The translations under genes and the position numbers were made by a program. Below are positions 5,303 through 10,487 of a stretch of 10,487 nucleotides of DNA, one piece after another (positions within the stretch are counted from its first letter, which is position 1; every line of letters begins with the position of its first letter). Under the pieces are notes generated by a model that saw nothing but the letters and a program-made list of their open reading frames with translations, did not search any database and was not told the origin of the DNA. The stretch lies in the NCBI GenBank assembly GCA_041598875.1, contig JBFHXP010000090.1, positions 1 through 10,487 on the forward strand, read 5' to 3'. The stretch is from JAKITW01 sp041598875. GTDB lineage: Bacteria; Desulfobacterota; Desulfobulbia; Desulfobulbales; BM004.

Positions 5303-5352
5303 ACAACCAGGTGTAGCCATCCGGGAAAAACAGACTTTCCGGACGGACACTA
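5302..5352 (-). repeat. Right copy of the 51-bp inverted repeat
   Basis: This is the reverse complement of 2141-2191 with four mismatches in 51. Its outer tip is CTTTCCGGACGGACACTA. The inner hairpin arms are less perfect here (CCATCCGGG against TCCGGACGG). The stop codon of the PAS-LuxR gene lies only 5 bp outside it. Together with the left copy it frames the kinase, CBS, SAP and duplicated-module genes. Both tips carry a terminal TA, and no longer target-site duplication is seen. Confidence 0.85.
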
Positions 5353-5356
5353 CCTG

Positions 5357-6418
5357 TTATTCCGGTGTGTCCTGCCCGAATGAGCGGAGCACTGTCTGGA
5401 GGTTTACCTTTTTGCCCTTCAAACCGAGTTTTCCTCTGATATTTTTCCGGTGCACCTTGACCGTCTCTGGTGAAACGTGCATGAATTCGGCGATCTCCTT
5501 TGACGTCTTTCCCTGTCGGATCAGATCGGCAACCCTGATTTCCGCTGGCGAAAGACGGATGTTCAGCAGGGATATGGAGCGCACAAAAGGGAAGATGATG
5601 TCATTGAAAGTGGACTGCGCCAGTTCCAGGTATCCCTTCTGTTTCTCGTCCAGGCCGCTTTGTCTCAGTTTTTCCAGGTAGGGGGCCACCAGCTCCTTGA
5701 AATTGAACAAGACCTGCTCGGTAATTTCCTTCTTGTCTTGTTTCATTTTCTGCAACAGGATCTTGAGCGCTGTATTGGTCTCTTCAAGGGCGGCTTTTTG
5801 TTCTGCCAAGGCGATCTCGCTCCGGCGCAGCGCCTGCTCGGTTAACTTCCGTTCCCGGATCTCCTCTCGTAACTTCAGGTTTGCCCCGGTAATTTCAACG
5901 GTCCGGTCCCTGATCCTCTGCTCCAGTTCGTCATGGGCCTTCTGCAGGGCCTGTTCAGCCGTTTTCTGCTCGGATATATCGCGAACATACTCGATCACCC
6001 CACGAAACTTGCCGGAGGCCTGGTCGAACATCGGGAAGGAGAAGAGGTCGAGCCAGCCGGTGATCCTGCCCCCTGCCCCCCGTTTCGGGACAACTTCATG
6101 CGCGGTTTTGCCTGTCCTGATGGTCTGGGCAACCGGGCACACCCCGCAGGCCGAGTCCTGTTCATGGTATGCCTGAAAACATTTTTTGCCCACAAGGGGC
6201 AAGGCATGGGAATACCATTTTTCCATGCAGGGGTTGACCTGAATGATATTCATTTCCAGGTCCAGGATACTGATGCCGTCCTGGATGCTCGCAAAGATGC
6301 TGGCGAGAAAATTTCTGTTTTCCTGCAACTCGGCGTCGATTTTTTTGACCTCGATCCTCTCTTCCTCAAGCTCCCTGATTCGCAACGCCAGTTCATCATA
6401 TGTCGGTTTACGAGGCAT
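5357..6418 (-). CDS. PAS-domain LuxR-type transcriptional regulator
   Basis: This 353-residue soluble protein has an N-terminal coiled coil (MPRKPTYDELALRIRELEEE). A PAS domain follows (about residues 33-150) with FASIQDGISILD and, at the end, GVIEYVRDISEQK. Next come a long coiled-coil linker (about 150-235), a helical region, and a C-terminal GerE/LuxR helix-turn-helix (about 288-348). The last has the hallmark LSPAEIRVADLIRQGKTSKE and VSPETVKVHRKNIRGKLG. Inside the PAS domain, C80 and the pair C91-x2-C94 (KKCFQAYHEQDSACGVCPVA) could bind metal or sense redox state. There is no receiver domain, so the signal is probably read directly by the PAS domain. The ATG at 6418 has AGGAG 5 nt upstream; an in-frame upstream ATG at 6454 lacks such a site. 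Target genes are unknown, and it need not work with the nearby kinase. Confidence 0.9.
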   Translation of the reverse strand: MPRKPTYDELALRIRELEEERIEVKKIDAELQENRNFLASIFASIQDGISILDLEMNIIQVNPCMEKWYSHALPLVGKKCFQAYHEQDSACGVCPVAQTIRTGKTAHEVVPKRGAGGRITGWLDLFSFPMFDQASGKFRGVIEYVRDISEQKTAEQALQKAHDELEQRIRDRTVEITGANLKLREEIRERKLTEQALRRSEIALAEQKAALEETNTALKILLQKMKQDKKEITEQVLFNFKELVAPYLEKLRQSGLDEKQKGYLELAQSTFNDIIFPFVRSISLLNIRLSPAEIRVADLIRQGKTSKEIAEFMHVSPETVKVHRKNIRGKLGLKGKKVNLQTVLRSFGQDTPE

Positions 6419-6536
6419 TTTGACTCCTGTAGAGTGCAGGATGGTGTGCAGCATTCAGGTTTATGGCATTGCGTCGGGGGAGTCCCGGGCCTTTTCATCA
6501 AGAAAGGGTACGGGTGAGACCTCCGGCCATTTCATT

Positions 6537-6554
6537 CTTTCCGGACGGACACTA
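6537..6554 (-). repeat. Third, solo copy of the inverted-repeat tip (18 bp)
   Basis: CTTTCCGGACGGACACTA is identical to the outer 18 bp of the right repeat (5335-5352) and is in the same orientation. Homology stops inside it, so it is a truncated or independent end. It lies upstream of the PAS-LuxR gene, which is therefore flanked by direct copies of this tip. Confidence 0.75.
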
Positions 6555-6706
6555 GAATTACGGTACCAGATTTTCCGGGCAAAGAAAGCAGGTATTATTG
6601 ATCCCACTTGCACAATGAAGAGCTGCCCCGACGGGCCAGGTTCGCGGTACCCGTTTCAGGCTGATGAACCTCACCATCCGCTTGGCAGGGGAATGAATTC
6701 TCTGCA

Positions 6707-6735
6707 TGGCCATTGAACGGCAAACATGATATACT
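6707..6735 (+). promoter_or_regulatory. Candidate promoter of the exporter operon
   Basis: TATACT at 6730-6735 is a good -10 box (5/6). At 17 bp upstream, TGGCCA (6707-6712) matches the -35 consensus at 4 of 6 bases. It lies about 70 bp before the adaptor ATG. It is the best candidate seen in the gap but is not strong. Confidence 0.35.
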
Positions 6736-6807
6736 CGTCGGCAGTTTTCGGTTCCCGTGTTCGAAACTCCTGCGGGAAGCAGGCATGAACGGCGGAGATT
6801 CACAGCT

Positions 6808-7950
6808 ATGAAATGGTTGACGCGTCTGCTGGTGCTTCTTGTCCTCGCCGCCCTGGGCGGCTGGGGCCTCTATTACGCCTTGCAGGAGAAACCCCTCAGG
6901 GTGGTCCTCGGCCAGGTGAGCCGGGGCGCCATCGAGTCATCGGTGGTCAATACCCGGGCCGGGACGGTCAAGGCCTGTCGCCGCTCCGGGTTGTCACCGG
7001 CAACAGGCGGCCAGATATCCCAGTGGCCGGTCAAGGAAGGGATGGCGGTCAAAAAGGGCGATTTACTCCTGGCATTGTGGAACGATGACCTCAAGGCCCA
7101 GCTCGCCGCTGCCGAGAGTGAGGCGGCCGCTGCCAGGGCCCGTGCCGATTCCGTCTGCCTGCAGGCCGATCTTGCCGACCGCCAGTCCGAGCGCTATCAA
7201 CGCCTGGCTGACAAGGGAACCGTGTCCCGGGACGAACTGGACCGAGTTGCCAGTAAATCCAGTTCGAGCCGGGCTGAGTGCGTTTCCGCCAGGGCCGCCG
7301 CTGCCGCGGCCGAGGACCGGATCACCGCGGTGAATACCGCCCTGGAACGTACTCTGCTCCGGGCCCCGTTTGACGGGGTGATCGCCGCCTTGAACGGTGA
7401 GCTGGGCGAATTCATCACCCCTTCACCCCTGGGGGTCAAAACCCTGCCCGCCGTAGACCTGATCGATCCCACCTGCTATTACGTTTCCGCTCCCTTTGAT
7501 GAGGTGGACGCGCCCCGGGTCCGGGTAGGCATGCCTGCCAGGATAACCCTTGACGCCGTTGCCGGCCGGAGTTTTACCGGCCAGGTGCAGCGGATTGCCG
7601 ATTTTGTCCTGGACCTGGAGAAACAGGCCCGCACCGTGGAGATCGAGGTGGCTTTCTCCGATCCGGTTGAAGAAGAGGGCGTGCTGCTGGCCGGGTACAG
7701 CGCCGATGCCGAGGTTATTCTCGCCGTGCGGGAGGATGCGCTCCGGGTGCCTACCGAGGCGGTGACCGAGGGAAACTCGGTCTATGTCTATCATCCGGAC
7801 CGGGGGATACTGGAAAAACGTACCGTTGCCACCGGCCTGGCCAACTGGCAGTTCACCGAGATCACCTCCGGCCTGGAGCCTGACGAGCAGGTGGTAATAT
7901 CCGTGGAACAGCAGGGTCTTGCGGACGGGGTGCGCGCCGATCATGAGTGA
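6808..7950 (+). CDS. HlyD/MacA-type periplasmic adaptor of an ABC exporter
   Basis: This 380-residue membrane fusion protein has one N-terminal membrane segment (about residues 4-22, LTRLLVLLVLAALGGWGL) and a periplasmic remainder. The lipoyl half-motifs are at about 60-90 (PATGGQISQWPVKEGMAVKK) and 181-205 (LLRAPFDGVIAALNGELGEF). An alanine-rich alpha-helical hairpin lies between them (about 95-180). A beta-barrel and membrane-proximal domain follow to the C-terminus. Such adaptors dock onto a MacB-type permease and reach an outer-membrane TolC-like channel. ATG 6808 is chosen because it opens directly into the membrane segment; GGAG lies about 10 nt upstream. An in-frame GTG at 6757 would add 17 residues. 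The stop overlaps the ATPase start by 8 nt, so translation is coupled. Substrate unknown. Confidence 0.9.
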   Translation: MKWLTRLLVLLVLAALGGWGLYYALQEKPLRVVLGQVSRGAIESSVVNTRAGTVKACRRSGLSPATGGQISQWPVKEGMAVKKGDLLLALWNDDLKAQLAAAESEAAAARARADSVCLQADLADRQSERYQRLADKGTVSRDELDRVASKSSSSRAECVSARAAAAAAEDRITAVNTALERTLLRAPFDGVIAALNGELGEFITPSPLGVKTLPAVDLIDPTCYYVSAPFDEVDAPRVRVGMPARITLDAVAGRSFTGQVQRIADFVLDLEKQARTVEIEVAFSDPVEEEGVLLAGYSADAEVILAVREDALRVPTEAVTEGNSVYVYHPDRGILEKRTVATGLANWQFTEITSGLEPDEQVVISVEQQGLADGVRADHE

Positions 7951-8629
7951 GCCGGTCATCGCCCTGAACAACGCCAACCGGGTCTTTGCCGTGGGCGACG
8001 AGAGGGTGCACGGCCTGCGGAATGTCTCCCTGCTGGTGGAGCCGGGCGAATACCTGGCCATCATGGGGCCCTCCGGCTCGGGCAAGTCGACCCTGCTCAA
8101 CACCATCGGCCTGCTCGACCGGCCCGACAGCGGCGGTTATTTCCTGGAGGGCAGGGACGCGGGCCGGGCCGGTGATGATGAAAGGGCCGGGATGCGGCGG
8201 GAACGCATCGGTTTCGTGTTTCAGTTCTTTCACCTGGTGCCCCGTCTCAGCGCCGCTGAAAATATCGAGCTTCCCCTGGTTATTGCCGGAATGCCGCCGG
8301 CCCGGAGGCACCAGCGGGTCGCCTCCCTGCTTGACCGTTTCGGCCTGGCCGACCGGGCGCGGCACCGCCCGGATCAGCTTTCCGGCGGTCAGCGGCAGCG
8401 GGTCGCCATTGCCCGGGCCGTGGTCACCGAACCGGCCATGCTCCTGGCCGACGAACCGACCGGCAATCTCGACCGCGCCGCGAGCAAGGATGTCATCGGC
8501 ATCCTCGAAGAGCTCAACCAGCGCGGCCTGACATTGATCATCGTCACCCATGATCCGGATATCGGCAGCCGGGCCCGGCGCCAGGTCCGCATGGAGGACG
8601 GCAGAATCATCCACGACGGAGCCTCCTGA
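7943..8629 (+). CDS. MacB/LolD-type ABC transporter ATPase
   Basis: This 228-residue protein is the usual size for a stand-alone ATPase of the MacB/LolD/FtsE group. All nucleotide-binding motifs are intact. Walker A is GPSGSGKS (42-49), the Q-loop is VFQFFHLVP with Q94, and the signature is LSGGQRQRVAIARA (146-159). Walker B is MLLADE (166-171) with D-loop TGNLD, and the switch histidine is H203 in VTHD. It should hydrolyse ATP on the cytoplasmic face to drive the two permeases. ATG 7943 is chosen because it opens into the family start MSEPVIALNN; it overlaps the adaptor gene (ATGAGTGA). Its own stop shares one base with the next start. Unlike classic MacB, the ATPase is not fused to the permease. 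Confidence 0.93.
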   Translation: MSEPVIALNNANRVFAVGDERVHGLRNVSLLVEPGEYLAIMGPSGSGKSTLLNTIGLLDRPDSGGYFLEGRDAGRAGDDERAGMRRERIGFVFQFFHLVPRLSAAENIELPLVIAGMPPARRHQRVASLLDRFGLADRARHRPDQLSGGQRQRVAIARAVVTEPAMLLADEPTGNLDRAASKDVIGILEELNQRGLTLIIVTHDPDIGSRARRQVRMEDGRIIHDGAS

Positions 8630-9840
8630 TGCGGCCGGCCGATACAGTGCGGTTTGCGACCAGCGCCCTTTTCGGGGTGCGGCTGCGCACCATGCTCATG
8701 CTCCTGGCCATGGCGATCAGCGTTGCCGCGGTCCTTGTTCTCACCTCCCTTGGCGACGCGACCCGTCAGTTCGTGACCGGCAAGTTCGCCTCGCTGGGCA
8801 CCAACCTGCTCATTGTCATTCCCGGCCGTTCCGAGACCACCGGCGGCCACCCGCCCCTGCTCGGGGTAACGCCCCGCGATCTGACCCTGGCAGACGCCGA
8901 GGCCCTGCTTCGCAACCGGAATATCAGCTCGATTGCCCCGGTGGTGGTTGGAACCGCCCCGGTTTCCTATCTCCAGCGGGACCGGGAATCCACCATTCTC
9001 GGCACCAACTCCGCCTATCTGGCCATCCGCCAGCTCTCGCTGCGCGAGGGCAAATTCCTGCCGGCCGGAGACTTCGACCGGGGCCGGCCGGTCTGCGTTC
9101 TCGGGTCGAAAATGGCCCGCGAGCTCTTTGGCAACCGCTCGCCGCTGGGCAGCGATGTCCGCATCAACGCCAACCGTTTCCGGGTCATCGGGGTGCTCAA
9201 TCCCATCGGTATCTCCATAGGGGTCGACCTGGACGACATTGCGGTCATTCCCGTGTCCCAGGCCCAGTCCCTTTTTGACACGGAATCCCTGTTCCGGATC
9301 ATTGTCCAGGCCCGCAGCCGCGAAGCGCTTGCTGCGGCGGAAAAGGCGATCATCACGATCATCCGCGGCCGTCACGACGGCGACGACGATATCACCGTGG
9401 TGACCCAGAACGCGGTGCTCGGGGCCTTTGACCGGATCCTTACCTCCCTCACCCTGACCGTTGCCGGTATCGGCGCCATCAGTCTCCTGGTCGCCGGCAT
9501 CCTGATCATGAACGTCATGCTGGTGGCGGTGGCGCAGCGGACCGCCGAGATCGGCCTGCTCAAGGCCCTGGGCGCCCCGGCCAGGCAGATTCTCCTGCTT
9601 TTTCTGGCCGAGGCCGCCATCCTCTCAACGGCCGGGGCCCTGCTGGGCATTGTCCTAGGTTTCGGCGCCTCCCTGCTCCTGGGCCGTCTCTTTCCTGACA
9701 TGGCCGTGGTCATCCCCCGCTGGGCCATCCTGGCGGCCGTTGCCATGGCCCTGGCAACCGGGATCATCTTCGCCCTGCTGCCCGCCCTGCGCGCCGCCCG
9801 TCTCGAACCGGTCATGGCCCTGAGCCGGAGGCAGAGATGA
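8629..9840 (+). CDS. MacB/FtsX-type ABC permease, first of two
   Basis: This 403-residue inner-membrane protein has the MacB/FtsX layout. TM1 lies at about residues 21-41, and a large periplasmic MacB_PCD domain at about 45-270 (with SLGTNLLIVIPGR and the conserved SPLGSDVRI...FRVIGV). Three C-terminal membrane helices follow (about 277-302, 322-352 and 365-387). AEIGLLKALGA (306-316) just after TM2 is the usual coupling segment that contacts the ATPase. The ATG lies 7 nt after GGAG and overlaps the ATPase stop (TGATG). The C-terminal LRAARLEPVMALSRR is the standard family ending. These transporters work by moving their periplasmic domains to push substrates into the adaptor and outer channel rather than moving them through the membrane. 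Confidence 0.92.
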   Translation: MRPADTVRFATSALFGVRLRTMLMLLAMAISVAAVLVLTSLGDATRQFVTGKFASLGTNLLIVIPGRSETTGGHPPLLGVTPRDLTLADAEALLRNRNISSIAPVVVGTAPVSYLQRDRESTILGTNSAYLAIRQLSLREGKFLPAGDFDRGRPVCVLGSKMARELFGNRSPLGSDVRINANRFRVIGVLNPIGISIGVDLDDIAVIPVSQAQSLFDTESLFRIIVQARSREALAAAEKAIITIIRGRHDGDDDITVVTQNAVLGAFDRILTSLTLTVAGIGAISLLVAGILIMNVMLVAVAQRTAEIGLLKALGAPARQILLLFLAEAAILSTAGALLGIVLGFGASLLLGRLFPDMAVVIPRWAILAAVAMALATGIIFALLPALRAARLEPVMALSRRQR

Positions 9841-10487
9841 AAGCGCCCGACACCGTCCGCTTTGCCTTTTCCGCCATTGCCGGGCAGAAGCTGCGCAGTT
9901 TTCTCACCGTGCTCGGCATTGCCGTGGGCATCGCCGCGGTGGTGCTCCTCACCTCCATCGGCGAGGGGATCCAGCGCTATATCATCACCGAATTCACCCA
10001 GTTCGGCACCAACCTGATCGGCATCGTGCCGGGCAAGACCTCGACCTTCGGGATGTCCGCCGCGGTAATCGACAATGTCCGCCCCCTGACCCTGGAGGAT
10101 GAACAGGCCCTGTCCCGCATCATCGGAGTGACGGCGACCGTGCCGGTGGTTCAGGGCAACGCGGCGGTCAAGAGCGGCGTCCGTCAGCGCCGGACCACTA
10201 TCCTCGGAGTCGGCCCGGCGGCGCCCGAGGTCTGGCAGCTCACCCTTGCCTTCGGCCAGTTCCTGCCGCCGGACGATTACCGCACCGCCCGGCCCTTCGT
10301 GGTCCTGGGCAGCAAGGTCCGCGAGGAACTCTTCAGCCGGAGGAGCCCCTTAGGCGAGATCGTCCGCATCGGCAGCGCCCGTTTCCGGGTGGTGGGGGTG
10401 ATGGAATCAAAGGGTCAGGTGCTGGGCTTTGACATGGACGACGCGGTCTATATCCCGGCGGCCAGGGCCCTGGAACTCTTCAACCGG
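9837..10487 (+). CDS. MacB/FtsX-type ABC permease, second of two (3' end outside window)
   Basis: The first 217 residues are present and open to the window edge. The start MKAPDTVRFAFSAIAGQKLR and TM1 (about 21-41, LTVLGIAVGIAAVVLLTSIG) are clearly paralogous to the upstream permease (MRPADTVRFATSAL...). The GTNLIGIVPGK and SPLGEIVRIGSARFRVVGV stretches match the MacB_PCD periplasmic domain. The sequences differ throughout, so this is an old duplication. ATG 9837 overlaps the previous stop (ATGA), with GGAGG 5 nt upstream. The two permeases probably pair as a heterodimer with the single ATPase gene product. The C-terminal helices are not visible. Confidence 0.92.
   Translation, partial: MKAPDTVRFAFSAIAGQKLRSFLTVLGIAVGIAAVVLLTSIGEGIQRYIITEFTQFGTNLIGIVPGKTSTFGMSAAVIDNVRPLTLEDEQALSRIIGVTATVPVVQGNAAVKSGVRQRRTTILGVGPAAPEVWQLTLAFGQFLPPDDYRTARPFVVLGSKVREELFSRRSPLGEIVRIGSARFRVVGVMESKGQVLGFDMDDAVYIPAARALELFNR

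Larger units (their letters stand above)
6419..6807. other. Divergent intergenic region between the PAS-LuxR gene and the exporter operon
   Basis: This stretch of about 390 bp has no convincing gene. It contains the 18-bp third copy of the inverted-repeat tip (6537-6554), a possible plus-strand promoter at 6707-6735 and a small hairpin CCTGC-GGGAA-GCAGG (6769-6783) just before the adaptor gene. It must hold the divergent promoters for the regulator and the exporter. Short minus-strand frames here show no family features and no ribosome site. Confidence 0.6.

Noticed and set aside
6750..6785. TTCGAAA stretch resembling a tRNA T-loop before the adaptor gene
   Set aside because: The flanking bases do not form a T-stem, and no acceptor or anticodon arm can be folded around it.
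6558..6803. Minus-strand frames upstream of the exporter operon
   Set aside because: They begin at weak starts, overlap the likely exporter promoter and show no recognisable domain.
7423..8614. Long minus-strand frames opposite the adaptor and ATPase genes
   Set aside because: High-GC antisense shadows with no domain; the plus-strand products carry intact family motifs.

Overview
The window looks like a chromosomal stretch of a GC-rich Gram-negative bacterium. The best guess is a member of the Desulfobacterota, perhaps Desulfobulbales. The guess rests on soluble PAS proteins that begin with an M-P-x-x-P-T-Y-x-E-L type coiled coil, a short SAP-type protein with a cysteine-rich tail, and a HlyD/MacB-type exporter. 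All of this is read from sequence by eye. No database search was possible, so the taxonomy is an inference.

Left part (1-2112). The window opens with the start of a REP-associated tyrosine transposase (RAYT, IS200-like Y1 family) on the minus strand, cut by the window edge. Its upstream side carries three C-rich direct repeats. Directly against them lies the 3' remnant of a Fic-family gene on the plus strand. An AEC-family (auxin efflux carrier-like) permease follows. Next comes a compact, AT-richer Phd/YefM-YoeB type toxin-antitoxin pair, with a perfect palindromic operator placed over its likely promoter and a 10-bp direct repeat on each side.

Middle part (2113-6554). All genes here run on the minus strand. 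A 51-bp inverted repeat (47/51 identical) at 2141-2191 and 5302-5352 bounds about 3.2 kb. Inside are a soluble PAS-GAF histidine kinase, a two-CBS-domain protein, a SAP/cysteine-rich mini-protein, and two copies of a 106-bp perfectly identical direct repeat with coding character. Just outside the right repeat is a PAS-LuxR regulator, and an 18-bp third copy of the repeat end lies beyond that gene. The repeat tips look like the ends of a TA-flanked mobile or MITE-like element, but they could also be dispersed intergenic repeats. This repeat-framed sensory cluster is the least explained part of the window.

Right part (6808-10487). A tightly overlapping plus-strand operon encodes a tripartite-type ABC exporter: a HlyD/MacA-like periplasmic adaptor, a MacB/LolD-like ATPase, and two different paralogous MacB/FtsX-type permeases, the second cut by the window end. 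Adaptor, ATPase and permeases would form an inner-membrane pump that exports a substrate towards an outer-membrane channel not seen here. The substrate cannot be told from the sequence.
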